In this document: piece after piece, positions 1 through 9,789 of the stretch
How positions within the stretch are numbered: the first letter of the stretch is position 1
Layout: each line of letters begins with the position of its first letter
NCBI GenBank assembly: GCA_913061415.1
Contig: CAJXUD010000004.1
Location: forward strand, 1-64,000
DNA from: an uncultured Oleispira sp.
GTDB taxonomy: Bacteria > Pseudomonadota > Gammaproteobacteria > Pseudomonadales > Oceanobacteraceae
Length of the DNA stretch: 64,000 nt
Direction of reading: 5' to 3'
Notes under the pieces: model-generated
What the model saw: only the letters and a program-made list of their open reading frames with translations
What the model was told of the DNA's origin: nothing
Database searches by the model: none
Translations under genes and position numbers: made by a program

Positions 1-53
1 CTACGACCACCTGGTTCGTAGCCAGGTACTCTATCCAGCTGAGCTACAAGCGC
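1..53 (-). tRNA. tRNA-Arg(ACG), partial at window edge
   Basis: These bases are identical to the 5' part of the complete tRNA-Arg at 110-186, from the acceptor 5' strand through the anticodon arm to part of the variable/T arm. The 3' end lies outside the window. It is therefore a second tandem copy of the same arginine tRNA, separated from the first by 56 bases. Confidence 0.93.
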
Positions 54-109
54 ACTTCAAAAAACTTTTCTATCACGACGGTTTTATTATCTCATGAAGA
101 AATAATAAA

Positions 110-186
110 TGGTGCGCTTGGTAGGAGTCGAACCTACGACCACCTGGTTCGTAGCCAGGTACTCTATCCAGCTGAGCTACAAGCGC
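110..186 (-). tRNA. tRNA-Arg(ACG)
   Basis: The reverse strand folds as a 77-base tRNA with encoded CCA. The acceptor stem GCGCTTG pairs with CAAGCGC, and the D arm is GCTC..GAGT. The anticodon stem CCTGG/CCAGG encloses the loop CTACGAA, giving anticodon ACG, whose first base would be read as inosine to decode CGU/CGC/CGA. The T arm carries GGTTCGACTCC. It sits between an identical partial copy and tRNA-Ser, the usual tRNA cluster downstream of csrA in this group of bacteria. Confidence 0.97.
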
Positions 187-230
187 ACACGGTGTGTTAA
201 CTTACCATTTAATGTTTTACAACATTAAAG

Positions 231-320
231 TGGCGGAGAGGGAGGGATTCGAACCCTCGATAAGATTTCTCCTATACACCCTTAGCAGGGGCGCGCTTTC
301 AGCCACTCAGCCACCTCTCC
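231..320 (-). tRNA. tRNA-Ser(GCT)
   Basis: The reverse strand gives a 90-base class II tRNA with encoded CCA. The acceptor stem GGAGAGG pairs with CCTCTCC. The anticodon stem CGCCC/GGGTG holds the loop CTGCTAA, anticodon GCT, which reads AGC/AGU. A long variable arm follows, as expected for serine. It lies in the same direction as csrA and the arginine tRNAs and may be cotranscribed with them. Confidence 0.97.
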
Positions 321-408
321 TCAACACGGCGCAAATAATACCATATTATTTGCTCTTGCATAGTCCTATTTATAAAAAAGTTGGATTTTTTTCATAAATA
401 TTAATACG

Positions 409-606
409 TTAGAAGTTTCCGCTTGGTTCGCCTTCACCATTTTTCTCACGCTGAATACGCTGATAGATCTCTTCACGGTGCACCGATACTTCCTTCGGGG
501 CGTTAACACCGATGCGAACTTGATTACCCTTAACACCTAAAACGGTTACGGTAACTTCATCACCAATCATAAGTGTTTCGCCAACACGGCGCGTCAAAAT
601 TAGCAT
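409..606 (-). CDS. csrA: carbon storage regulator CsrA/RsmA
   Basis: A 65-residue RNA-binding global post-transcriptional regulator. It acts as a dimer and binds GGA motifs in mRNA leaders to control translation and stability. The protein begins [16 protein letters not shown] and contains [20 protein letters not shown] and the VHREEI segment, all hallmarks of the family, and its length is normal (about 61-65 residues). An in-frame TTG lies four codons upstream, but it sits inside the Shine-Dalgarno GGAG at 612-616, so the ATG at 606 is chosen. It follows lysC and alaS on the same strand and precedes the tRNA genes, a classic gammaproteobacterial arrangement. Confidence 0.97.
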   Translation of the reverse strand: MLILTRRVGETLMIGDEVTVTVLGVKGNQVRIGVNAPKEVSVHREEIYQRIQREKNGEGEPSGNF

Positions 607-801
607 TAGATTCTCCAATCTTTTCGTAGTACTTAAAAAAGTACGCGTACTACAGTGCGAACTGCTTTGTTTCTAGGGTGTTGTCTATTTACATCGATTT
701 GACATACCTAAACGAGAAGTTTCCCTACTCTATTCCTAAGTATTGCCCACATACGGCAAAATGAAAGAAAAAGCAGGGAATAATCCAGAACTTTTAGTGC
801 T

Positions 802-823
802 GTAAGGGCACTCCGGCCCTTAC
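802..823 (-). terminator. GC-rich hairpin after lysC
   Basis: GTAAGGGC and GCCCTTAC form a perfect 8-bp stem around a 6-base loop, 30 bases past the lysC stop. There is no clear U-run after it in the lysC direction, so it may be a weak terminator or an mRNA-stabilising hairpin between lysC and csrA. Confidence 0.45.
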
Positions 824-852
824 TGAAGCATATATCAGACTAATGCCTGATA

Positions 853-2082
853 TTACGCTTCAACCTTAGCATCAAGGTCAAACGCTGTGTGCAAAGCGCG
901 CACTGCTAGTTCTAGGTATTTTTCTGCAATAACAACAGAGATTTTAATCTCTGATGTTGTAATTGCTTGAATATTGATGGACTCATCCGCCAATACTTTA
1001 AACATTTTGCTAGCAACGCCTGCATGAGAACGCATACCAACACCAACCATAGACACCTTACAGATGTCATCTGTTCCCGATACGCTGCGCGCACCCAGTT
1101 CAGAAGCTGTATTTTTCAAAACTTCCAACGCTTTTGCGTAGTCGTTTCTGTGTACTGTAAACGTAAAGTCGGTTGTACCGTCTTCTGCTACGTTTTGCAC
1201 AATCATATCTACTTCAACATTTGCATCACTAATTGGACACAAAATCTTAGAAGCCACACCTGGAATATCAGGTACGCCCTTAACAGTAACCTTAGCTTCA
1301 TCGCGGTTAAACGCGATACCGGAGATAACTGGATTTTCCACGGAGATATCCTCTTCCATTGTGATGAGTGTGCCTGGGCCATCATCAAAACTAGAAAGTA
1401 CACGTAGTGGTACTTTATATTTACCGGCAAATTCGACCGAACGAATCTGTAATATTTTTGAACCTAAGCTTGCCATTTCTAGCATTTCTTCAAACGTCAC
1501 TTTTTCCATGCGACGAGCATTAGGTACAACTCTAGGATCGGTGGTATACACACCATCGACATCTGTATAAATCTGCGCTTCATCAGCACCTAAGGCGGCG
1601 GCCAATGCAACACCGGTTGTATCTGAGCCACCACGACCTAGTGTTGTAATATTGTTATTACTATCTACGCCTTGAAAGCCTGCAACAATGCATACGTTGC
1701 CAGCATCTAATTGCTCTTTAATGGCAGCGGTATCGATATCTTCAATACGGGCTTTCATATGTGAGCTATCAGTTTTAATCGCTACTTGCCAACCGGTAAA
1801 CGACTTAGCACCAACACCACGCTTTTGTAACGCCATTGCTAATAAAGCAATCGTTACTTGTTCGCCTGTTGATATTAAGACATCCATTTCGCGGGGCGTA
1901 GGATTATCTGTTATGCCACCAGCCAGAGCGATAAGACGATTTGTTTCACCACTCATTGCTGAGACTGCAATCACCATCTGGTGACCAGCATCATGGAAGG
2001 ACTTTACTTTATCAGCGACATGCTCGATGCGCTCGACGGTGCCTACCGAAGTCCCGCCGTACTTCTGTACGTATAACGCCAT
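853..2082 (-). CDS. lysC: aspartate kinase
   Basis: Catalyses ATP-dependent phosphorylation of aspartate, the first step towards lysine, threonine, methionine and diaminopimelate, in the cytoplasm. The 409-residue protein opens with the kinase signature YVQKYGGTSVG and has an amino-acid kinase domain over about residues 1-245 (FQGVDSNNNITTLGRGGSDTT near 135-155). Tandem ACT domains follow (about 265-405), which in this family mediate feedback inhibition by lysine and threonine. The length matches monofunctional Pseudomonas-type enzymes that form alpha/beta subunits from an internal start. It lies between alaS and csrA, and the alaS terminator upstream suggests its own promoter. Confidence 0.97.
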   Translation of the reverse strand: MALYVQKYGGTSVGTVERIEHVADKVKSFHDAGHQMVIAVSAMSGETNRLIALAGGITDNPTPREMDVLISTGEQVTIALLAMALQKRGVGAKSFTGWQVAIKTDSSHMKARIEDIDTAAIKEQLDAGNVCIVAGFQGVDSNNNITTLGRGGSDTTGVALAAALGADEAQIYTDVDGVYTTDPRVVPNARRMEKVTFEEMLEMASLGSKILQIRSVEFAGKYKVPLRVLSSFDDGPGTLITMEEDISVENPVISGIAFNRDEAKVTVKGVPDIPGVASKILCPISDANVEVDMIVQNVAEDGTTDFTFTVHRNDYAKALEVLKNTASELGARSVSGTDDICKVSMVGVGMRSHAGVASKMFKVLADESINIQAITTSEIKISVVIAEKYLELAVRALHTAFDLDAKVEA

Positions 2083-2170
2083 GATTTTAACTAGCTAAAG
2101 AAAAAAAGGGGCTCAATTAAACACTAAATCTGTTCAATATTAAATCAAAAGATAAGCAGCCAAATCAAAA

Positions 2171-2202
2171 AAAGGCGATTGATACTATTATCAATCACCT
2201 TT
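2171..2202 (-). terminator. Rho-independent terminator of alaS
   Basis: Two 14-base arms (2171-2184 and 2189-2202) pair with one mismatch around a CTAT loop. On the minus strand the stem is followed by seven T. It lies 46 bases past the alaS stop codon. Confidence 0.85.
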
Positions 2203-2247
2203 CAGTGTTTTAGCTACATTAAAGATAATAACTTTACATTATTTAAC

Positions 2248-4896
2248 CTAAAGCTTGGCAACCATGGCACTAAATGCTTCCAATGCCTGCGGAATACCTT
2301 CAGCATTTTTACCACCGGCTTGAGCCATCTCTGGCTTACCACCACCACGACCATCAACATACGGTGCGCACTCTTTAACAATGTCACCGGCTTTTACTTT
2401 ACCGATAAGATCTTTTGTAACACCCGCAAGCAAGGTTACTTTACCTTCGGTTTCAGCGGCCAACATAATTACAGCGGAACCTAGCTTATCTTTAAGCTGA
2501 TCTAACGTTGTTTTCATGGTCGGAACATCGGTGCCGTCGATGCGCGCCGATAAGATTTTAAAACCATTACCGTCGATTGCTTGAGCCGCTAAATCAGATC
2601 CTGCTGAGCTAGCAAGTTTTGCTTTCAAGGCTTCTAATTCTTTTTCTAGCTGGCGATTTTTAGCAACCACCTGCTCAACTTTTTCGCCGACGTTGTCACT
2701 GCTGCCTTTTACTGAACGAGCAATGGTATGCAATGTTTTTTCTTCTGCGTTAATAAAATCTAATGCAGCCTGACCAACAACGGCTTCTATACGACGAACC
2801 CCTGCTGCAGCACTTGCTTCAGAGGTAATTTTAAATACGCCCAAATCACCGGTACGCTTAGCGTGAGTACCACCACACAATTCAATCGAGAATTGATCAG
2901 CACCTTCACCGGTTCCCATGGCCAGTACGCGTACTTCGTCGTCATACTTTTCGCCAAACAAGGCCATTGCGCCGCTATTTTTAGCGTCATCAATGTTCAT
3001 TAAGCGTGTTGTAATTTCGCTATTATCACGAATTTCCGCATTAACACGATCTTCGATCGTGGCGATTTCTTGCACTGTCATGGCTTCTAAGTGAGAGAAA
3101 TCAAAACGTAATTTGTCATAGGTTACTAATGAACCTTTTTGAGCAACGTGCTCACCTAGCAAGCCACGAAGTGCTGCATGCAAAATGTGCGTTGCTGAGT
3201 GATGCAGTGCCGTAGAAGCACGTTTTTCGGCATCCACTTCTGCGGTTAGCTTATCACCGGTATTAACCGTGCCTTCCACCAAAACACCCTGATGAACATG
3301 GTTACCGCTTTCTTTGACCGTGTTTTTCACTTGGAAAACAACACCGTCTGCTTTTAAGAAACCAGTATCACCGGCTTGACCACCCGACTCACCATAAAAA
3401 GCGGTTTCATCTAAAACGATCAACGCTTCAGTGCCCGCACCGTTATTGGCAGAGATGCTATCGACTTTATTACCGTCAACAAACAAGCCTTGAACAGAAC
3501 CCTGATTCGCTAAGTTGTCATAGCCTAAGAAAGTCGTTTCACCTTCAAGGTCTAAGGATGCACCGCCTTTCACAGAGAAGTTGCCTGCCGCTCTGGCAGT
3601 AGCGCGCTGATGATCCATCGCGGTTTCAAAACCCGCTTCATCAATTTTTAAATTCTTTTCACGCGCAACATCTGCGGTTAAATCCATCGGAAAACCGTAG
3701 GTATCATAAAGTTTGAAAACCGTTTCCCCAGGAATGGTATCGCCCTTTAGAGAGTCAATTGCATCGTTCAGCATACCCATGCCTTTATCAAGGGTCTTGG
3801 CAAACTGTTCTTCTTCTAAACGTAATACTTTTTCTACCTGCGCCTGCAGCTTAACTAACTCAGGGTACGCAACGCCCATCTGCTCGACTAAAGAAGCAAC
3901 TAACTTATGGAAGAAACCAATCTTCGCTCCTAGCATGTGACCGTGACGTACTGCACGACGAATGATGCGACGCAGCACATAGCCACGACCTTCATTTGAA
4001 GGATAAACACCATCAATCACCAAGAAGCTGGTTGAGCGAATGTGGTCAGCAATTACGCGTAATGACTTATTTTCTAAATCCGTACAGCCCGTAACTTCGG
4101 CCGCTGATTTCAATAGCGCTTGGAATAAATCGATTTCGTAGTTGCTATGAACGCCCTGCATAATCGCAGCGATACGCTCAAGACCCATACCCGTATCAAC
4201 GGATGGCTTAGGTAAAGGATGCATCACACCATCTTCGGTGCGGTTATTTTGCATGAATACCACGTTCCAGATCTCGATGAAACGATCGCCATCTTCTTCT
4301 GGTGTACCCGGCTTACCACCCCAGATGTGTTCGCCATGATCGTAAAAAATTTCAGTACATGGACCACAAGGACCGGTATCACCCATTGACCAGAAATTAT
4401 CCGATGCGTACTTAGCACCTTTATTATCACCAATGCGAATGATCTTATCTTCGCTCAGGCCCATCTCTTTGTGCCAAATGTCATACGCTTCTTGGTCATC
4501 GGCGTAGACAGTAACCAATAGCTTTTCTTCTGGAAGGTTCATCCACTCTTTAGAGGTTAAGAATTCCCAAGCAAACTTAATCGCATCTTGCTTAAAGTAA
4601 TCGCCAAAGCTGAAGTTACCCAACATTTCAAAGAACGTATGGTGACGTGCGGTATAACCTACGTTTTCTAAATCGTTATGCTTACCACCAGCGCGAACAC
4701 AGCGCTGAGAAGAAGTCGCACGCGTATAACTACGATCATCCTGGCCTAAGAAAACATCTTTAAATTGAACCATACCCGCATTGGTAAACAATAAGGTTGG
4801 GTCATTGCCTGGAATAAGAGGGCTTGAGGCAACAATCTCATGGCCTTTAGAGTTGAAGTAATTCAAAAATGCTTGGCGAATATCAGAGCTTTTCAT
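2248..4896 (-). CDS. alaS: alanyl-tRNA synthetase
   Basis: Charges tRNA-Ala with alanine and hydrolyses mischarged Ser/Gly products. The 882-residue protein starts [20 protein letters not shown], matching the family N-terminus. It contains the class II catalytic core ([29 protein letters not shown]) and the editing domain with zinc motif [13 protein letters not shown] ... [12 protein letters not shown]. The C-terminal DHHA1-type domain ends with the [13 protein letters not shown] motif. A GTG three codons upstream is also open, but GGACC is spaced for the ATG at 4896 and nearly abuts the GTG, so the ATG is preferred. The placement next to lysC and csrA is typical, though recA is separated here by other genes. 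Confidence 0.98.
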   Translation of the reverse strand: MKSSDIRQAFLNYFNSKGHEIVASSPLIPGNDPTLLFTNAGMVQFKDVFLGQDDRSYTRATSSQRCVRAGGKHNDLENVGYTARHHTFFEMLGNFSFGDYFKQDAIKFAWEFLTSKEWMNLPEEKLLVTVYADDQEAYDIWHKEMGLSEDKIIRIGDNKGAKYASDNFWSMGDTGPCGPCTEIFYDHGEHIWGGKPGTPEEDGDRFIEIWNVVFMQNNRTEDGVMHPLPKPSVDTGMGLERIAAIMQGVHSNYEIDLFQALLKSAAEVTGCTDLENKSLRVIADHIRSTSFLVIDGVYPSNEGRGYVLRRIIRRAVRHGHMLGAKIGFFHKLVASLVEQMGVAYPELVKLQAQVEKVLRLEEEQFAKTLDKGMGMLNDAIDSLKGDTIPGETVFKLYDTYGFPMDLTADVAREKNLKIDEAGFETAMDHQRATARAAGNFSVKGGASLDLEGETTFLGYDNLANQGSVQGLFVDGNKVDSISANNGAGTEALIVLDETAFYGESGGQAGDTGFLKADGVVFQVKNTVKESGNHVHQGVLVEGTVNTGDKLTAEVDAEKRASTALHHSATHILHAALRGLLGEHVAQKGSLVTYDKLRFDFSHLEAMTVQEIATIEDRVNAEIRDNSEITTRLMNIDDAKNSGAMALFGEKYDDEVRVLAMGTGEGADQFSIELCGGTHAKRTGDLGVFKITSEASAAAGVRRIEAVVGQAALDFINAEEKTLHTIARSVKGSSDNVGEKVEQVVAKNRQLEKELEALKAKLASSAGSDLAAQAIDGNGFKILSARIDGTDVPTMKTTLDQLKDKLGSAVIMLAAETEGKVTLLAGVTKDLIGKVKAGDIVKECAPYVDGRGGGKPEMAQAGGKNAEGIPQALEAFSAMVAKL

Positions 4897-5120
4897 AGTT
4901 AACACGGTCCATTACATACTGGATTAAATACAGGGATCACAGTTTGGTAGAAATATTTGGGCAAGATTATAGCTTGCCTCGTAGGGAATAAGTAGATCTC
5001 AGAACAAACTAACCGACTGTTAAGACCATTATTTTAGTAAAGGTAAAGTTAGTTGACTATTAAATATAACCAGATAAGAATATAGGGATATTAAATACAC
5101 ACCAACCTCTGGATTATCTT

Positions 5121-5324
5121 ATGAACATTGACCGTCTAGTTTTTGCCCTTGCGGGTACTTTTATTCTTTTAAGCATTGCGCTTTCCCAGCTTCATTCTAT
5201 TTACTGGCTTGGATTTACAGCGTTTGTTGGTATCAATATGCTGCAGGCATCTTTTACGGGCTTCTGCCCTCTTGCCAAAATACTAAAAGCATTAGGGCGC
5301 CCAGCAGGCCCAGCCTTTAAGTAG
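5121..5324 (+). CDS. DUF2892 (YgaP-type) inner membrane protein
   Basis: A 67-residue protein with two hydrophobic stretches (about residues 5-22 and 28-45). It carries the family pattern [18 protein letters not shown] ... [21 protein letters not shown]. The conserved GFCPL segment after the second helix is the DUF2892 signature, also found as the membrane anchor of the rhodanese YgaP. No rhodanese domain is present here. The protein probably sits in the inner membrane; its biochemical role is unknown. It is monocistronic between alaS (opposite strand) and an unknown exported protein. Confidence 0.85.
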   Translation: MNIDRLVFALAGTFILLSIALSQLHSIYWLGFTAFVGINMLQASFTGFCPLAKILKALGRPAGPAFK

Positions 5325-5342
5325 AAAAATTAAGTAGAACAA
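5317..5342. repeat. 13-bp tandem duplication across the stop codon
   Basis: TTAAGTAGAAAAA is followed directly by TTAAGTAGAACAA (one mismatch). The first unit contains the TAG stop of the DUF2892 gene. This is one of several similar short duplications in the window. Confidence 0.8.
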
Positions 5343-5486
5343 TTAGATTTAAAGCCTTTAGTGCGGCGTCAGACAGGCTAAAAGCGCTTCGTCTGGCGTA
5401 AATATACTTATCTGGCTTAATCCAACCCCGCGATCAAATGTATTTTCTTTTATAATGTCCACATATTTTATATCAGGAAATAAGCC

Positions 5487-6524
5487 ATGCGCTTGCGTTT
5501 ATCCATCTTTATTACTCTTTGTTCTGTTGCCTCTTTTTCGTTCGCTGATTCTCAGCCAAATGATCCTCAACCCAGTGACTTTCAATTAGAAACGCCTCAA
5601 CTAAAAGCCTCACAAGAAAGCGCTTCGACTTGGAAGCCTTATCCAGAGTCGTTACCTAAATTTGATTATTCCGGAGACTTGCTAGCAAAGAACTGGGCTG
5701 TTTTATCCGCAGGTACTCAATTAGCTTGGCCTGATAGTGCTCATATAGAAAAGATGCTCCATAAATATCCCCAGCTGTCTCAGCAACTGATTGATCTTGC
5801 GAGCCAAGCAGATAGCCATCCTTCTTTAAAACCGATTTTAACGCAAAACTTTCAGCCGTTAGCTCAAGCAGTTCAGCAAGTATGGCGCATGCATTACCAA
5901 GGTCAGTTTGAACAAGCCTACACACTTGGCATGGAGCTTGGCCCAGCGGGCTTATTACCTGCTCTCTATTCAAAGCTGATTCATACGACGCTTTTAGTTT
6001 CAAAAAAACACAAAGAAGCTAAATTCTTAGAAATAGATGCCCTGATGCAGCCTTGGGTAGCTGAATTTAAAGATTTTGAGTTTTTAGCCTTTGGCGATTT
6101 GTATCAAAAGGTGAGACGTTTAGAATTATTATCCACAACCGCCGCCTCAGCCTCTGGATTAATAGACCCAACACAAGACAGGCTTAAAAAGCTGCATAAG
6201 AACTCTCCTAACCATCCCATTTACGGAGCCATGCTTGCAGGAATTAAGGCTGGCATCATCGAGCGTGTTGGCGGATTTCTTGGCAGTATGACTTACGGCG
6301 CCAATGAAGATACGGTAATTGAATTATTTGAAGATGCACTCTCTAAAGAACAGAGGCTCGCGGTGCTCTATAACGAATACAGTTTAGCACTCATTCGTAT
6401 TGATGATTCTGACTACAATACACGACTCAAAGCGCTATTAAACACCTGTATAAGTCTCACCGCTTATAGTGCAGAAGAAGCTTTAAACCAGAAAATGTGC
6501 AAAAAGACACTTAATAAGTTGTAA
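5487..6524 (+). CDS. unknown exported alpha-helical protein
   Basis: Not recognised. The 345-residue protein has a clear Sec signal peptide (MRLRLSIFITLCSVASFSFA, cleavage after about residue 20) and so should be periplasmic. A low-complexity segment rich in Gln/Pro/Ser follows (about 21-45, with repeated QPSDFQ/PQLKASQ-like pieces). The rest is rich in predicted helices. The stretch around WRMHYQGQFEQAYTLGMELG and LLPALYSKLI looks like a TPR/SEL1-type helical hairpin, but this is only a visual impression. It lies alone on the plus strand between the DUF2892 gene and ndh. Confidence 0.75.
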   Translation: MRLRLSIFITLCSVASFSFADSQPNDPQPSDFQLETPQLKASQESASTWKPYPESLPKFDYSGDLLAKNWAVLSAGTQLAWPDSAHIEKMLHKYPQLSQQLIDLASQADSHPSLKPILTQNFQPLAQAVQQVWRMHYQGQFEQAYTLGMELGPAGLLPALYSKLIHTTLLVSKKHKEAKFLEIDALMQPWVAEFKDFEFLAFGDLYQKVRRLELLSTTAASASGLIDPTQDRLKKLHKNSPNHPIYGAMLAGIKAGIIERVGGFLGSMTYGANEDTVIELFEDALSKEQRLAVLYNEYSLALIRIDDSDYNTRLKALLNTCISLTAYSAEEALNQKMCKKTLNKL

Positions 6525-6635
6525 CCCAGATTCAAATTTTTGTGTATACATGAATATTTAATCTACAAAAGTGACGCACATTGACCTGTTAGTCGGATAT
6601 AATGTGGGTAACTCCCTCTTTCATAGGATTTTAGC

Positions 6636-7922
6636 GTGCAGAAAATAGTTATAGTTGGCGGCGGCGCAGGCGGTTTAGAACTCGCTACACAACTGGGTCA
6701 TAAATGGGGTAAAAAAAATAAGGCTGAAATCCACCTAGTGGATAGCAACCATACACATTTATGGAAACCTCTACTGCACGAAGTAGCAACTGGCGCACTT
6801 GATTCTGGTATCGACGAGCTAAATTATCAGGCGCACGGCAAGAAGCACGGATTCAACTTTCATATTGGAAGAATGAAAGGTCTCAATAGAGAAACTAAAA
6901 CCATCGAATTAGCGCCTATTTATGATGATGGTGAAGAAATCCTAGCTCAGCGTGAAATCGGCTATAGTCAATTAGTGATAGCGCTAGGCAGCGTGACGAA
7001 TGATTTTGGAACGAAAGGTGCTGCTGAACACTGTTATTTCTTGGATGCTCGCCAACAAGCTGAGGTTTTCCATCAGAAGCTATTGAATCAATTTATCAAG
7101 GCTAACGGTAGCAACAACCCAGAAGACCTAAGCATTGCGATTGTCGGTGCAGGCGCTACCGGTGTTGAGCTATCAGCCGAGCTTTACAATACTACCGAAG
7201 CGTTCGCTAGCTATGACAGCATTCAGTTCAGTACCGATAAGCTTAACGTTTCGTTAATTGAAGCAGGCCCTCAAATTTTACCAGCCCTGCCAAGACGCAT
7301 TTCCAATGCAGCCAAACGTGAACTCGAAAAAATTGGCGTTAGTGTATTAACCGAAACAATGATCACTGAAGTGACCGAAGAAGGCTTTGTCACAAAAAGT
7401 GGCGATGTGATTAAAGCAAAATTAAAGGTATGGGCAGCCGGTGTTAAAGCACCTGATTTCTTAGCCAATATTGCAGGGCTTGAAACCAACCGCGCAAATC
7501 AATTGGCGATTAAGGCGAGTCTTCAAACAACCCTTGATGACGACATTTTTGCCATAGGTGACTGCTCTTTCCTTATCCAAGAAAATGGCAAAGCTGTCCC
7601 ACCTCGTGCTCAAGCAGCTCACCAGCAAGCAAGTCATCTGCTTAAAGTATTATCAGCATTACGCACAGGAAAGACGGCACCGGATTTTGTTTATCGAGAT
7701 AAAGGCTCACTGGTATCGCTAAGTCGGTACAGTACAGTAGGCAGTTTAATGGGGAATTTAAGTAGCGGCTCAATGATGATCGAAGGGCGCATTGCACGAC
7801 TTGTATATGTATCGCTCTATCGCATGCACCAAATTGCTTTGCATGGCTATAAGCACACATTATTACTATCGCTTGTTGGTCATATCAACAAAGTCATTAG
7901 ACCTCGCCTGAAGCTTCACTAG
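6636..7922 (+). CDS. ndh: type II NADH:quinone oxidoreductase
   Basis: Transfers electrons from NADH to quinone at the cytoplasmic face of the membrane without pumping protons. The 428-residue flavoprotein begins [21 protein letters not shown], the FAD-binding GxGxxG fold. It has a second dinucleotide fold for NADH ([18 protein letters not shown], about residues 166-183) and the FAD-contacting [10 protein letters not shown] motif near 305. The C-terminus holds the amphipathic segment used for membrane attachment in NDH-2 enzymes. The start codon is GTG. A TATAAT at 6598-6603 lies about 33 bases upstream and may be the -10 element. The gene is convergent with the downstream AraC regulator. Confidence 0.94.
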   Translation: MQKIVIVGGGAGGLELATQLGHKWGKKNKAEIHLVDSNHTHLWKPLLHEVATGALDSGIDELNYQAHGKKHGFNFHIGRMKGLNRETKTIELAPIYDDGEEILAQREIGYSQLVIALGSVTNDFGTKGAAEHCYFLDARQQAEVFHQKLLNQFIKANGSNNPEDLSIAIVGAGATGVELSAELYNTTEAFASYDSIQFSTDKLNVSLIEAGPQILPALPRRISNAAKRELEKIGVSVLTETMITEVTEEGFVTKSGDVIKAKLKVWAAGVKAPDFLANIAGLETNRANQLAIKASLQTTLDDDIFAIGDCSFLIQENGKAVPPRAQAAHQQASHLLKVLSALRTGKTAPDFVYRDKGSLVSLSRYSTVGSLMGNLSSGSMMIEGRIARLVYVSLYRMHQIALHGYKHTLLLSLVGHINKVIRPRLKLH

Positions 7923-7968
7923 CCGTAGAAGTCATTCGACAGTAAAGCATTGAGATAAAGCCTAGAGT

Positions 7969-9051
7969 TTAAGCAGACTCTAGGTTTCTCGATACTGTAC
8001 CCAGCTCTTGATTGACGAGCATCGACTGAGTAGCATCAGCCTTATCCAAATCAGAGACCGCTTGACGATAATCACCCGGACGTTTACCCGTCCAACGACG
8101 AAATGCCTTATAAAAAGCACTAGGCTCGGTAAAACCGACAAGAAATGAAATCTCATAAAGCGGAATGCTTTGATCTTTAATTAGGCTTAACGCCAGAGCT
8201 TCACGACTATCGTCTAATATCGACTGGTAAGTCACCCCGACTTCTTTTAAGCGGCGCTGCATATTTCGAATGGTTAGATTCAATTGCTGAGCGACATTCT
8301 CTTGAGTTGCTTTGCGCTGTAATAAACAACCTCGAATTGCCGTACGAACCTCGATATAAAGATCAAGCCGCTGCTTACGCTTAGCAATAATTTTATCGAC
8401 TTCAATGATATTTTTATCGAAAAGGACTTCATTAGCATAGGGGTTTTCTCGACTCAGCAACGATTTTGAAACTTCTAAATACGTATCATCACCCTTACAC
8501 GTATCGCAATCTAATAGCTTTTGATGCTCGATTCCGGAGACAACATTCGCGTCAAAGAAATACTTAATATGTTCATTCGCATCGATAAATAAAAGAGAAA
8601 ACCAATTTTGGATGGCAGCAAAAACAACGTCTTTTTGATAGTTGCTAAAAGTCACACCCTCATTTCTAGTAAATGATAAGCGTACAACCTCATCGTCAAT
8701 GTCAGTGAGCTCAAAAAAACCTGACTCCGTAATCGCAGAAGAATGACTCAATAAAACATCTAACCCAGTCTCTAAGGAATGCGCTTTTAACAGCATATCC
8801 GAGATGGCAATATTAGATTTTGCAATATGTTGGCCTAGGCGAATGCCTAAAGAATGATCACCCGTTGATTCAACAGCAGCCTGGTGTAAACGAGCCATTT
8901 TATGACTGGATATACCAAACTTACCTTTGCCTTCAACTTCAATGTCGGCACCTACAATATCATCAAGAACATTTTTTGGAACATTGTGATCTAGCCAAAA
9001 CTGATACAGCAGGCGTACAAATGGCAGGGCCACTTGTGGCAAAATCGGCAT
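7969..9051 (-). CDS. AraC-family transcriptional regulator (Arabinose_bd/OruR type)
   Basis: The 360-residue protein has an N-terminal ligand-sensing domain of the kind found in OruR/VirS-like regulators (about residues 10-200: LPQVALPFVRLLYQFWLDH...). A C-terminal double helix-turn-helix follows (about 235-330: QLNLTIRNMQRRLKEVG ... ISFLVGFTEPSAFYKAFRRWTGKRPGDYR), with the canonical GF.E.SAF.RAF.RWTG.tP..yR signature. The target is unknown. Such genes in this group often regulate nearby lipid or catabolic operons, but none is adjacent here; the neighbours are ndh (convergent) and recX. Confidence 0.9.
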   Translation of the reverse strand: MPILPQVALPFVRLLYQFWLDHNVPKNVLDDIVGADIEVEGKGKFGISSHKMARLHQAAVESTGDHSLGIRLGQHIAKSNIAISDMLLKAHSLETGLDVLLSHSSAITESGFFELTDIDDEVVRLSFTRNEGVTFSNYQKDVVFAAIQNWFSLLFIDANEHIKYFFDANVVSGIEHQKLLDCDTCKGDDTYLEVSKSLLSRENPYANEVLFDKNIIEVDKIIAKRKQRLDLYIEVRTAIRGCLLQRKATQENVAQQLNLTIRNMQRRLKEVGVTYQSILDDSREALALSLIKDQSIPLYEISFLVGFTEPSAFYKAFRRWTGKRPGDYRQAVSDLDKADATQSMLVNQELGTVSRNLESA

Positions 9052-9286
9052 AACTTACCTCAATAGACTGTATGACTGTAGTGCGTTTTTCTAAGATATT
9101 TAAGCATCAGTCATCGACGCGCTACTTCTAATCTATCGGAGCAACTGTCTTTATAATTATGTTATTAAGATATTCGTTTAGCCGCTATTCTGTCAATGGA
9201 CTCAGGCGACAGCTTACGGGGAAAGACTGACATAGAAGGAATTCAAAACTAATAGTCTAAAAACAGCATTCGATATAACCTAAATT

Positions 9287-9781
9287 CTATGACTTTTGTA
9301 ACTCCAAGTAATGTTCTACTGCGAAATGTATCTGATCCATAGAAAACCCACGGTAGGCTAAATAGCGAAATGCTTTTTGTTTCTCTTTATAATCATAAAG
9401 ATCTAAGGAGCGAAATTTTCTCAAGCCGCATTCATAAGCCAGCTCAAACCAATCAATTTCGACAGCAAAGCTTTGCTCGATCAAGTCTTGATCAATGCCT
9501 TTTTCTTTCAGCTCACGCTCTATTCTCATCTGGCCTAAACCACGATTGATGCGTGACCGAATAAAAGATTCAGTAAACCGCTGATCGCTTTGATAGCCAG
9601 CCTGAACGAGTTGATCTAATAATTGGAGTAAATAGGTCTCGCTAGAGGTGCGAGCAATAAGCTTTTGATAAAGCTCATGACGGGAGTATTCACGACGTGA
9701 CAGCAAATTGATTGCTGCCACGCGTAATTCACTTTCAGAGAGTTCTGTTGGCTTAAAAAACCCTGAAGTATTTTTATACAC
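9287..9781 (-). CDS. recX: RecX, regulator of RecA
   Basis: Binds RecA filaments and inhibits recombinase activity. The 164-residue length is normal. The sequence has the family three-helix repeats: LLSRREYSRHELYQKL, LVQAGYQSDQRFTESFIRSRINRGLGQMRIERELKEKGID, and KAFRYLAYRGFSMDQIHFAVE. The gene starts 8 bases after the recA stop on the same strand, so it is almost certainly cotranscribed with recA and LexA-controlled. Confidence 0.95.
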   Translation of the reverse strand: MYKNTSGFFKPTELSESELRVAAINLLSRREYSRHELYQKLIARTSSETYLLQLLDQLVQAGYQSDQRFTESFIRSRINRGLGQMRIERELKEKGIDQDLIEQSFAVEIDWFELAYECGLRKFRSLDLYDYKEKQKAFRYLAYRGFSMDQIHFAVEHYLELQKS

Positions 9782-9789
9782 AGTAAATC

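Noticed and set aside
194-397. Plus-strand frame of 67 residues containing AEREGFEPSIRF and LSATQPP.
   Set aside because: It is the antisense reading of tRNA-Ser at 231-320, a well-known false translation of tRNA genes.
6128-6136. TTATCCACA DnaA-box match inside the unknown exported gene.
   Set aside because: A single isolated match within coding sequence is expected by chance in a window of this size.
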